Assembly: GCF_900091855.1 (NCBI RefSeq)
Contig: NZ_FMCH01000388.1
Span: forward strand, 1 to 64,000
Length of the DNA: 64,000 nucleotides
Direction of reading: 5' to 3'
Origin: Streptomyces sp. DvalAA-14
GTDB taxonomy: Bacteria > Actinomycetota > Actinomycetes > Streptomycetales > Streptomycetaceae
Part shown: piece by piece, positions 24,356 through 31,975 of the stretch
Layout: every line of letters begins with the position of its first letter
How positions within the stretch are numbered: position 1 is the stretch's first letter
Position numbers and translations under genes: made by a program
Notes under the pieces: generated by a model
Seen by the model: the letters and a program-made list of their open reading frames with translations, nothing else
Told to the model about the DNA's origin: nothing
Databases searched by the model: none

Positions 24356-25756
24356 CTACCGGTCCATGGTCAGTTCAAAGGCTTCCAGCCGCAGTGACTG
24401 GCCCGTGGTCCCGAGGCTGACCCAATGGCGGGCGCCACCAGGGGTGTCGCACTGCTTCTGCTGCCACTCGGACGTCTCGACATAGCCGTTGCCGCAGAGC
24501 ACGCCGTCGCTGAGGCTCATCACGAGCTGCTCGACCTGCTGCCCGGAACCGGGGTTTCCGATCGTCATGTCGGTCTTCTCGGGCGCGGTCTTCCAGGCGG
24601 CCGGCCACCCGACGTTGCCGCCGATAAACACGTTGGCCGAGGTGCTGGCGCTGCCGGACACCGCGACGTCGATGGCCTCGATGGGGCGCGACTGGTTCTC
24701 GGTGCCGGACGTCGCACCGTCGCACACCGAGTGCTGCCAGCCGATGTCGGCCACATAGGCCCGATAGCAGACGTGGCGGCCGGGAATGGCCTTGTCCAGC
24801 GCGGTGACGGCGGTCGCCGCGGTGTCCGGGATCTTGCGCTTGGGCTTGGGCTTCGCCGGCGCCCCACCGCCTCCGCCCCCCTGCGCCCCGGCAGGTGTCG
24901 GAGACTGCGTCACGGGCGGAGTTGTCGGCGTCGGGCTGGGCGTCGCCGAGGGCGGCGCGGGAGGCGAGGGGAGGGTGGCGACGACCGGCTGCTGGATCTG
25001 CGCGGTGGCCAGGCTGGTGACCTTGGCGGATTTGGTGAACCAGAGCGCGACGAAGACAAGGGCCAGGCTGATGAGCAGGGTGAGGAGGGTGGCGAGCCAG
25101 CGGGGGAGGAATCCGCGCTGCACATAGGTGCCGTCGACATCAAGGGGCGTGCTGCCGGAGCGGCGCACGGCCAGGCGGTAGGGCCGTTGCTGCTTGTGGC
25201 CGAACCAGATGAGCTGCCGGGGCCGCAGGGTGGCCTTCACGAAGGCGGCGCGGCCGGGCTCGATCTGGACGTTGGCGGGGTGGACCTCGTAGGAGAGCTG
25301 GTCGCCGTTGTCGTTGCCGGTGACGGAGGCGGTGAGGGTGGTGTTGCCGAAGTTGTCGATGGCCAGCTTGGGCCGTCCCCGGAAGCGTCCCTTGACGGTG
25401 TGCGGCACGAGTTCGGCGCGCATCTCGGTGAAGGGAGTGATGGTGAGGTTGCCCTCGGGGACCGTCGTGGCCTCGGGGTGCTCCGTCGGAATGATCTGGA
25501 CGGCGTACCGATTGGGTCCCGCGGTGGCGTCGGGGGTGCGCGGCGGCGCGAAGGTGAGCTGGACGGTTCCGGTGGTGCCCGGGTAGAGCCGGATCGTCGG
25601 CGGCTCGACGGTGACGTACGGCGCGACATCGCCGACGGGCACGAAACGGTATTCGTCGACCACATCTCCCGTGTTGCGCAGCCGCAGTCGTACGCCGGCC
25701 GTACTGCCCGGGTCCACGGTGGTCGATGCCGGCTCGAGGGAAGTCCATAGGCTCAC
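24356..25756 (-). CDS. Ig-like / single-TM / hydrophobic-W protein beside the injection system (often annotated hydrolytic protein)
   Basis: A 466-residue protein. Residues about 1-205 are beta-sandwich, Ig-like (NEW3-type) domains (VDPGSTAGVRLRLRNTGDVV; LAIDNFGNTTLTASVTG). A TM helix spans 220-240 (LATLLTLLISLALVFVALWF). A Pro/Thr/Gly-rich linker follows (about 255-310). The C-terminal domain carries repeated GW/EW-centred blocks (VADIGWQHSVCDG, GGNVGWPAAWK, VETSEWQQKQCD) like clostridial hydrophobic-W repeats. No catalytic motif is seen, so hydrolytic is not supported. With no signal peptide before the Ig domains, those probably face the cytoplasm and the W-repeats the outside. It is convergent with the ATPase. 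Confidence 0.8.
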   Translation of the reverse strand: MSLWTSLEPASTTVDPGSTAGVRLRLRNTGDVVDEYRFVPVGDVAPYVTVEPPTIRLYPGTTGTVQLTFAPPRTPDATAGPNRYAVQIIPTEHPEATTVPEGNLTITPFTEMRAELVPHTVKGRFRGRPKLAIDNFGNTTLTASVTGNDNGDQLSYEVHPANVQIEPGRAAFVKATLRPRQLIWFGHKQQRPYRLAVRRSGSTPLDVDGTYVQRGFLPRWLATLLTLLISLALVFVALWFTKSAKVTSLATAQIQQPVVATLPSPPAPPSATPSPTPTTPPVTQSPTPAGAQGGGGGGAPAKPKPKRKIPDTAATAVTALDKAIPGRHVCYRAYVADIGWQHSVCDGATSGTENQSRPIEAIDVAVSGSASTSANVFIGGNVGWPAAWKTAPEKTDMTIGNPGSGQQVEQLVMSLSDGVLCGNGYVETSEWQQKQCDTPGGARHWVSLGTTGQSLRLEAFELTMDR

Positions 25757-25939
25757 CTTGCGAAACTACCGGCGGGGCACCGAGCCGGTCAGCAGGCCGG
25801 GGGACACAGTCGGTGGCCCAACAGGCGCATCGGGCTGCCTGAAGGAGCAGCGACCAGTGCCCTTGTGCCCCTTCCCGCCGCACCGCCGGTCGCGTACGTA
25901 TGGTGGGGAACCCGCACGCTCTTCGGAAAGGTCCGCCGC

Positions 25940-26614
25940 ATGCGCGCGCAAGACCCGGGCAAGGCACCTGACGCGGCCAGGCCGCGCCGTACCGCGTCCC
26001 GCATCGCGCCGGCCGTCCCGAGCCCGGCCCCGTTCGACCGGGCCCTTACCCCGCAGGCCGCGATGTACGCCCTCCAGCGCAGCGTCGGCAACGCGGCGGC
26101 GACCCGAGCGCTGCAACGGGAAGCGCATCAGCACAGCGCGGGCTGCGCGCACCGGGCGAGCGGGCGGGGGTCCGTCGCGCAGATCCAGCGCGACGCCGTC
26201 CTCGGCGTTCTCGGCGCCCGCGGCCGCTCGCTGCCGGAGCCGGTCCAGCGCGAGGCGGAGGGGCGGTTGAAGGTTCCCGAGGGCAGCTACCGGTCGGTCG
26301 AGATCCTCGACCGGCCGAGGGACCTGGCGGTGGCCCGGGCCCTCGGCGCGATCGCGTTCACCTCGGGCAAGAAGATCGTCGGAGACGTCTCCAGGAAGAA
26401 GACCCTGCTGCACGAACTGATCCACGTCGGTCAGCAGGCGCGGGGAGCGGTGCCGGGCACCGACATGGGAAACGGCCTGAAGCTCTCCGACAAGGGGGAC
26501 GACAAGGAAAGGGAGGCGGAGTCGGGCGCCATCGAGGCACTGGCCACCCCCCTCCCGACTCCTCCCCGCCCGGCCCGGCCCGGGAAAACCCGCCCCAGGG
26601 CGAGCCGCACATGA
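25940..26614 (+). CDS. Candidate cargo: LQR-tagged HELIH protein, DUF4157-like
   Basis: A 224-residue protein from ATG 25940 with GGAAAGG upstream. Its N-terminus is the layout seen on eCIS-associated DUF4157 proteins: a Pro/Ala-rich start, then ALQRSVGNAAATRALQR (45-60), followed by IQR (82-84) and VQR (102-104). The compact C-terminal domain has LLHELIHVGQQ (His158-Glu159-x-x-His162), the zinc-metallopeptidase HExxH pattern, and a downstream KEREAE that could give the third ligand. No signal peptide is present, in keeping with loading into a cytoplasmic particle. The role as effector, peptidase or processing factor is inferred. It starts 184 bases from, and diverges from, the Ig/TM gene and ends before a strong hairpin. 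Confidence 0.75.
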   Translation: MRAQDPGKAPDAARPRRTASRIAPAVPSPAPFDRALTPQAAMYALQRSVGNAAATRALQREAHQHSAGCAHRASGRGSVAQIQRDAVLGVLGARGRSLPEPVQREAEGRLKVPEGSYRSVEILDRPRDLAVARALGAIAFTSGKKIVGDVSRKKTLLHELIHVGQQARGAVPGTDMGNGLKLSDKGDDKEREAESGAIEALATPLPTPPRPARPGKTRPRASRT

Positions 26615-26633
26615 GCGTGACCGCGAGGCGACG

Positions 26634-26663
26634 AAGGGGCGGCTCCGCGAGGAGCCGCCCCTT
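26634..26663. terminator. Strong terminator hairpin with GNRA loop
   Basis: AAGGGGCGGCTCC-GCGA-GGAGCCGCCCCTT is a perfect 13-bp stem with a GCGA tetraloop, 20 bases after the HELIH gene stop. The A/T ends at both sides make it plausible as a bidirectional terminator serving the convergent gene ending at 26755. Confidence 0.85.
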
Positions 26664-26703
26664 CCGCCTGTCCGGCCGTGGTCCGGGTCTCAGTACCGTC
26701 CGT

Positions 26704-26768
26704 CAGTGCCGGTCCTCAGTGCCGGTCCTCAGTGCCGGTCCTCAGTGCCGGTTCTCAGTACCGGTAGT
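26704..26768. repeat. 13-bp tandem repeat crossing the 3' end of the candidate toxin gene
   Basis: CAGTGCCGGTCCT repeats three times exactly (26704-26742), once with one change (26743-26755) and once degenerately (26756-26768). The last copy lies inside the coding end of the minus-strand gene (the final RYY codons). The array therefore extends out of the gene into the intergenic space, suggesting slippage growth outward from the gene end. Confidence 0.85.
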
Positions 26769-28374
26769 AGGTGGGCCGGTCGTCGTCGCGGTCCCGGTCC
26801 CGTCGGCGGGCCCTGCCGCGCTCCTCGTCGTCGACGCGGTCCCGGGGCGACTGGGAGCGGTCGAGGCGGCTGTCCGACCTGCCGAGGGCCGGCCTGGCCG
26901 GTGCCGCCAGACGGTCACTGCGGTAGGAGTCCGCCCTGCTGAGCCGCGGCCTGGGCTCGACGGTGACCACATTGGCCCGGCCCGAGGCCGAGGAGGCCAC
27001 GGAGGGCGGCGGGGCGTACGAGGACGGCGGCGGCGCGTACGACAGCGGAGGCGGGTTGTACGAGCTGACGGGGCGGGGCGCCGGGCGCACCCCGGGCGTC
27101 GTGTGCATCGACGGGCCCGCGTACGGCGAGGGGTACATCGAAGGAGCCGGGCTGCTCTGCGCACTGGTCGCGGCCTGCCAGAGCCGCGGGTTGCTGATCG
27201 GCGGCCGGTCGCGATCCCGCCGGGGCGGACTGACCACCGGGCTCGCGGTGGTCCGGTCCTTGCTGGCGCTCCGGTGTTTGCTGGTGCTGCGATGCTTACT
27301 GGTGCTCCGGTGTCCGGACGTGCTCGACGACCTGCTGAGCGCGGGGGCCGGGGCGGGGGAGGGGCTCGCCCAACTGGGCGCGCCCGCGGTCACGACCCGG
27401 GGACCGCTCGTCGACGCCGCCGACGCCGCCGACGGGCCGGCGGCCCGCCGCTGCCGCCACTCCTGGTACTCGCGCGGGACGGCCTCGGGCGGGAGTGCTC
27501 CCATCGTCATGTGCATGTGCTCGGCCTCGGCCCGGCGGTGAATCCGTTCGCGTGGCTCGAGGTCTCCGGCTTGCTCCCGCACACCGACCGGCCGGGGGTC
27601 GAGGGGATTGAGCGGCCTGCGGTAACTCTCGCTCGGGTCGTAGGGCGAATGGACCGAATACTCCGCCTGTCCGAACACGTTGTTGCCGCCGAGACGCTGG
27701 CGCAGGCCGATCTGGGTGATCGGCACGCCGAGGACGTCGATGCCGCCGCTGACGCCGGGGGCGGGGGACGACAGGGCGGACTCGTGGCGGAGGTGCTCCA
27801 TGTTGGTCGCCTGGGTGCCGGCGAACAGATTGCTGCGGCGTTGCGGTGTGCCGTGCACCGGGTCGCCGTGGGACCAGGCGGCGGAGCCGTGCAGCCAGCT
27901 CGTGGTACCCCCGGGATGCCGGCCGGCCGCCCGCATCGCTTCGCTCGCCGACTGACCCATCACCGTGTTCTGGCCCGGCTGCCGGCGAGCCGGAACTCCG
28001 GCCATCGAATCGCGCGTGGCGAAGCTGGTGTCGACGTGTTCGTAGTCGCGCGGGGTGACCGAGCGGCTTCTGCGGCGCCGCCGGCGCTGGCGATCCTCCT
28101 CCTCGGAGTCCGAGCTGTAGGCGCGCTGAATCGGCAGCGGCGCGGCGGCACTTGGGGCGGCCCGGCCCGTCAACCCCGTCAATGCGGCACCCACCGCGGC
28201 GTTACCGGCGGCGCGCTGCAAGGTGAGCAGCGAACCAGCGGTGGGCCGCGCCGACAGCGCGGCTACGGCGGGGGCGACGAGATCCTCCGAGCGACGACGC
28301 ATCCCCCCTGCCGGAGCCCTCGTCGAATCCTCGCCCCGGTCCGCTCCCCTTGCCCTGCCGTGCTGCGTATGCAT
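26755..28374 (-). CDS. Candidate cargo toxin: LQRAAGNAAV-tagged protein with His-rich core and poly-Arg/RS tracts
   Basis: A 539-residue product from ATG 28374 (AAGGAG upstream). Residues 52-61 read LQRAAGNAAV, and IQR follows at 82-84, the same tag as on the HELIH protein. A Ser/acidic run precedes six or more consecutive Arg (about 87-105). The ordered core (about 145-290) contains SWLHGSAAWSHGDPVHG and NLFAGTQATNMEHLRHESA (His162, His169, His174, Asn182, Asn191, His194, His197), a pattern reminiscent of His-Me-finger-type toxin nucleases but not assignable by eye. The C-terminal half is Ser/Pro/Tyr-rich disorder with a repeated STSKHR unit and an RD/RS-rich end. No immunity gene is recognised next to it. 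Function inferred from tag and location only. Confidence 0.65.
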   Translation of the reverse strand: MHTQHGRARGADRGEDSTRAPAGGMRRRSEDLVAPAVAALSARPTAGSLLTLQRAAGNAAVGAALTGLTGRAAPSAAAPLPIQRAYSSDSEEEDRQRRRRRRSRSVTPRDYEHVDTSFATRDSMAGVPARRQPGQNTVMGQSASEAMRAAGRHPGGTTSWLHGSAAWSHGDPVHGTPQRRSNLFAGTQATNMEHLRHESALSSPAPGVSGGIDVLGVPITQIGLRQRLGGNNVFGQAEYSVHSPYDPSESYRRPLNPLDPRPVGVREQAGDLEPRERIHRRAEAEHMHMTMGALPPEAVPREYQEWRQRRAAGPSAASAASTSGPRVVTAGAPSWASPSPAPAPALSRSSSTSGHRSTSKHRSTSKHRSASKDRTTASPVVSPPRRDRDRPPISNPRLWQAATSAQSSPAPSMYPSPYAGPSMHTTPGVRPAPRPVSSYNPPPLSYAPPPSSYAPPPSVASSASGRANVVTVEPRPRLSRADSYRSDRLAAPARPALGRSDSRLDRSQSPRDRVDDEERGRARRRDRDRDDDRPTYYRY

Positions 28375-28653
28375 GGATGCTCCTTGCCGTGTGCCGAGAT
28401 CGGGTGATGGTGCGTTGCTGCCGGCACTCCTCCTTCACGGGCCCGGGCCCGGCCCCGGGCGCCAGGGTCTTCCTGAGCAGCGGCACGGGCAACTGCGGCC
28501 CCGAATAAGTGACCAGACCCTACCCCAACGCCTCCGCCGGAACCGACGGTGCGTCAGCGATCGGGGCGGCGTGAGCCGGCGGGTTCCACGACCGGCTACG
28601 AGGCCGGGCCCGGACGGGCGGGGCCGGAGGGTCGGGCCCGTGACAAAGCCGGC

Positions 28654-30408
28654 TCAGTTCTGAAGTCGCGCGGGCAGCGGCACCCAGCGGCGCGGGCCAC
28701 CGCGAGCGACCGCGTCCCGGCCGTCGCCGATGCCCAGACCGGCTGTGGCGCAGCAGTAGGCAAGGATGTCGGCGCCGTACGGGAAGGTGCGCCGGCGCTG
28801 CCAGAAGCGGAAGGTCCAGTATGCGGCCGGGTCAGACGCGAGAGGTGCGGAGCCGATCTCGTCGGACGTGACGACTTCCCCGTCGCGGGCCACGGTCCTG
28901 AACGTTCCGCCCTTGGGGCTGAAGTACACGCCGCAGGCGGTGGTCCCCGCCGATATCGCCTCCAGCAAGGCACCGCCGATCGGCGCGTGACCGTCCTGGG
29001 TGATGACGCAGCCGCCGGGAGCGCCCGCCACACTCCGCACTCCCACGAAGCGCAGGGATTCCTCGTAGTCCTCCTCGTCGAAGGGCGCGTCGTCGAGGTC
29101 CGCCGTCGGGCAGCGCGCGGGATCGGCGCCGATCCGCCGGATCAACTCGTCCTCGCTCAGGCCCCGCACGAAGCAGACACCGAGCCCCTCGGTCCACAAG
29201 GGTTCGTCGCCGAACGCCGCGATGAGCGTGTCCGCGGCCTGCTGCTCGGCGACCTCCTCCGGGAGCAACTCCGTCGCCCCCGGCAGGTCTTGCACAAGCG
29301 CCGCCAGCGAGGTGGTCAACAGCAGCCGACCCGGCGACCAAGGTCCGGACTGCGGCCGCCACACATCCGCCCCGGCATCGATCAGCGTGCGGACGGTGGC
29401 CTCGTCCATGCTGCCAGCGGCGTACCACAGGGGCGTGTGCCCGTCGTTGTCGCGCGCGTCGACATCCACGCCGTACGCGAGGAGCGCTGTCACCGCTTCT
29501 GCCGCGCCGTGCTCCGCCACCCGGTGCAGCGGGGTGGCGCCGGGCGATCCACCGAGGGTGCCGGCCGGCGCGCCTCCTTCCAGCCGGGCCCGGATCAGTG
29601 CTGTGTCCGCCCAGTCCCGGTAGCCCATCTGCTGCCAGTCGGCCCGCGGCACGTAGCGCTGCTGTGCCTCCTCCTCGCGACGAAGCGTCTCGCGCTGCTC
29701 CCGAGTCAGCGGCGGCGCCAGGAACCTCGCCGCTCCGCTCAGCTGCATGCTCGTGACCACGCCCTGCCGCGCCTGCGGATCCGGCGGCTCCAGTCCCGGC
29801 CAGACCTCGAGCACCCGACGTGACGCGGCACGCAGCGCCGCCACGTCGATCGCGGCGCGGGCCTCGGCCACCTCCTCGTCCGGCCACTCGACCACCAGCT
29901 GTGCCTCCCCTGGAGGCGGGAGTTCGGCCAGATACAGGTCCACGTCCGTGGTGAACCGGGACCTGCGGGAGTACATCGAGCCCGGGTCCAACGGGATGAG
30001 TCCGACCGCTTGGTCCGTCTGCGCCTCGATCGGCTCTCCCTGCGGCCCGGTGTAGTTGATTCTCCGTACGAACGTGCCGTCCACCGTGGTCACCCGGCGG
30101 CCGTCCGAGAGGAGCAGACCCACCCGGAGCCCGGACTGCCGGCTCGCCCCGGCGTCCTGGCGACGGGTTTTCCGGAAGATCGTCAGATGCACCGTGACCG
30201 ACCGCGGCCACACGGACCATCCCGTCAGCAATATCCGGGTCTCCGGACCTGCGCCGACCACTTCGAGCTGTTGCACCCGTACGGGCGCGAAGTGGTCGAC
30301 GGGCGGCGCGTACCGCCCGTCGTCCTCCCGCGGCGGTCGCAACCTGGCCAGCACGGCCGACTCGGCCGCCGGTTCCTCGGGCAGCACAAGATCGTCGAAG
30401 AATCCCAT
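28654..30408 (-). CDS. Ankyrin-repeat protein
   Basis: A 584-residue cytoplasmic-type protein. The N-terminal half (about 1-285) is beta-rich and unrecognised. Two ankyrin repeats are clear at about 288-355 (GATPLHRVAEHGAAEAVTALLAYGVDVDARDNDGHTPLWYAA; VRTLIDAGADV), followed by an alpha/beta region to the C-terminus with several Cys. It begins ATGGGATTCTTCG with GAGGC upstream. It lies directly behind the candidate toxin on the same strand but is separated by 279 bases. It lacks the LQR tag, so a cargo role is not supported; a scaffold or antitoxin-like partner is possible. Confidence 0.7.
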   Translation of the reverse strand: MGFFDDLVLPEEPAAESAVLARLRPPREDDGRYAPPVDHFAPVRVQQLEVVGAGPETRILLTGWSVWPRSVTVHLTIFRKTRRQDAGASRQSGLRVGLLLSDGRRVTTVDGTFVRRINYTGPQGEPIEAQTDQAVGLIPLDPGSMYSRRSRFTTDVDLYLAELPPPGEAQLVVEWPDEEVAEARAAIDVAALRAASRRVLEVWPGLEPPDPQARQGVVTSMQLSGAARFLAPPLTREQRETLRREEEAQQRYVPRADWQQMGYRDWADTALIRARLEGGAPAGTLGGSPGATPLHRVAEHGAAEAVTALLAYGVDVDARDNDGHTPLWYAAGSMDEATVRTLIDAGADVWRPQSGPWSPGRLLLTTSLAALVQDLPGATELLPEEVAEQQAADTLIAAFGDEPLWTEGLGVCFVRGLSEDELIRRIGADPARCPTADLDDAPFDEEDYEESLRFVGVRSVAGAPGGCVITQDGHAPIGGALLEAISAGTTACGVYFSPKGGTFRTVARDGEVVTSDEIGSAPLASDPAAYWTFRFWQRRRTFPYGADILAYCCATAGLGIGDGRDAVARGGPRRWVPLPARLQN

Positions 30409-30490
30409 GGGCTGAGCCTCGCACGCCCCACTGACAGCGCCCGGGACGTCCCGTTCCCACGGCGGGATCGCGCGGGCCCGGGCTTCGCTC

Positions 30491-30519
30491 TTGACAGATC
30501 ATTGGCCTAGACCAAATAT
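30491..30519 (+). promoter_or_regulatory. Chitinase promoter with a DasR-type (dre-like) operator
   Basis: TTGACA (30491-30496) and AAATAT (30514-30519) are spaced 17 bases apart, a good sigma-70-type promoter. Between and overlapping them is ATTGGCCTAGACCAAA (30501-30516), close to the palindromic dre consensus built on TGGTCTAGACCA. DasR is the N-acetylglucosamine-responsive GntR repressor of Streptomyces chitinolytic genes, so repression relieved by amino-sugars is expected. The site has one core mismatch from the ideal palindrome. Confidence 0.75.
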
Positions 30520-30618
30520 GGGCGCAGTCATACGTGCCAGGTCAATTCCCCTGGCCGGGGACGGCCTTGAGGCCCGACGAAGCCGGCCCGGATGTCCGCC
30601 GGATGCCGGGTCCGATGC

Positions 30619-30661
30619 TGTTCCGCTGGTGTTCCGCTGGTTTCTGCTGGTGTTCTGCTGC
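30619..30661 (+). repeat. 10-11 bp imperfect tandem repeats in the chitinase leader
   Basis: TGTTCCGCTGG-like units occur four times (two exact, two as TTCTGCTGG variants) in the 5' leader, ending about 25 bases before the chitinase ATG. They may simply be slippage repeats; the pyrimidine-rich, G-poor pattern could also affect leader structure. Confidence 0.55.
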
Positions 30662-30686
30662 TCAATTTCCTCTGGTGGGAGCGTTG

Positions 30687-31820
30687 ATGAGACGATCTGG
30701 ACCTGTTCGCGCGTTGCTGGCCGCTTCGGCGGCCGCCGCCGTGTCCGCCGGACTGGTGGTGGCGGGAGGCGGCGCCGCACAGGCCGCCCCGGCCTTCCGG
30801 GCGCCCATGCCGGCCCACGTGGTCGCGCCGTACTACGAGACGTACTCCGGTGGGAGCCCGGCCGCGCTCGCGTCCCAGTCCCACAACAAGTACCTGACGC
30901 TGGCCTTCCTCCAGACACCCGCGGCCGGCTCCTGCACCGCGACCTGGAACGGGGACGCCACGCAGCCGGTGTCCAAGTCGGTCTACGGCAAGGACATCGC
31001 CGCCCTTCAGGCGCGCGGCGGCAACGCCATCCCGTCCTTCGGCGGTTACGCGGCGGACACCACCGGAACCGACATCGCCGACAGCTGCACCGACGTCAAG
31101 TCGATCGCGGCGGTCTACGAAAGCCTGGTCACGACCTACGGCGTGACGAGGATCGACCTCGACGTCGAGGCCGACTCCCTGTCCGCCACGGCGGGGATCG
31201 ACCGCCGCAACAAGGCGGTGGCCCTGGTCGAGAACTGGGCGCACCGCACGCACCGCAGTGTGCAGTTCTCGTACACGCTCCCGTCGACGACGACCGGCCT
31301 CGGCGCCACCGGCGTGGCCCTGCTCCAGAACGCCGTCGCCAACCACGCCCGGGTGGACGTCGTCAACATCATGACGTTCGACTACTACGACGGCGCGACG
31401 CACGAAATGGCGACCGACACCGAGACGGCCGCCGCCGGCCTGCACGACCAACTGGCCGCGCTCTACCCCTTGGAGCCGTCGTCCCGGCTGTGGAGCAGGA
31501 TCGGCGTCACCGAGATGCCCGGCATCGACGACTTCGGCCCGGCGGAGACGTTCACCACGGCGGACGCCGCCACGGTGGAGCACTGGGCCGCCGCGAAGAA
31601 GATCAACACCCTGTCCTTCTGGGCGCTCCAGCGGGACAACGGAACCTGCCCCGGCACGGTCGGCGCCGGTGCGTGCTCCGGTGTGGCGCAGACCGACTGG
31701 TACTTCAGCCACACCTTCGAGAAGTTCACCCAGTCCAACTGGCCCTGGGCCGACAGCCGTTCCAGCCACGCGGCATCGAACTCCGCGCCGCGCAGCGCCG
31801 GTCGCGGCTCGCGCATGTGA
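30687..31820 (+). CDS. Secreted GH18 chitinase-like protein
   Basis: A 377-residue product from ATG 30687, with GGGAG 7 bases upstream; longer in-frame starts lack a signal peptide. The signal peptide (RALLAASAAAAVSAGLVVAGG, cleavage near AQAA-P at about 34) leads into a GH18 barrel. The catalytic D-x-D-x-E signature is RIDLDVEAD (Asp157, Asp159, Glu161), and NIMTFDYYDG is the conserved YxMxYD-like strand. It should cleave chitin-type beta-1,4-GlcNAc polymers outside the cell. There is no separate carbohydrate-binding domain. A dre-like promoter precedes it and a 17-bp hairpin follows immediately. Confidence 0.88.
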   Translation: MRRSGPVRALLAASAAAAVSAGLVVAGGGAAQAAPAFRAPMPAHVVAPYYETYSGGSPAALASQSHNKYLTLAFLQTPAAGSCTATWNGDATQPVSKSVYGKDIAALQARGGNAIPSFGGYAADTTGTDIADSCTDVKSIAAVYESLVTTYGVTRIDLDVEADSLSATAGIDRRNKAVALVENWAHRTHRSVQFSYTLPSTTTGLGATGVALLQNAVANHARVDVVNIMTFDYYDGATHEMATDTETAAAGLHDQLAALYPLEPSSRLWSRIGVTEMPGIDDFGPAETFTTADAATVEHWAAAKKINTLSFWALQRDNGTCPGTVGAGACSGVAQTDWYFSHTFEKFTQSNWPWADSRSSHAASNSAPRSAGRGSRM

Positions 31821-31827
31821 CCGATGC

Positions 31828-31865
31828 GGGCCCCGGCCGGCACCGACCGGTGCCGGCCGGGGCCC
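31828..31865. terminator. Very strong terminator hairpin after the chitinase
   Basis: A perfect 17-bp stem (31828-31844 pairing with 31849-31865, loop GACC) starts 8 bases after the chitinase stop. It separates the convergent chitinase and aldo/keto reductase genes. Confidence 0.85.
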
Positions 31866-31975
31866 GGGCGTCAGTTACGTGTTCGCGGCGACCGTCGTCA
31901 CGGACTCGTCGGCGCCGGTTCCGCCGTCGTCGGCGCCGCAACCGCGGTTCCGACGACCGGCGCACGCCTCGGTGG

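Noticed and set aside
24356-25756. Annotation as a hydrolase
   Set aside because: Only Ig-like domains, a TM helix and hydrophobic-W-type repeats are visible; no catalytic residues.
26704-26768. CRISPR-like repeat array
   Set aside because: The 13-bp units are head-to-tail with no spacers; a simple tandem repeat.
26611-28407. 598-codon plus-strand open frame over the candidate toxin gene
   Set aside because: The minus-strand gene has AAGGAG, an LQRAAGNAAV tag and sensible composition; the plus frame is Arg/Gly-rich without a start signal.
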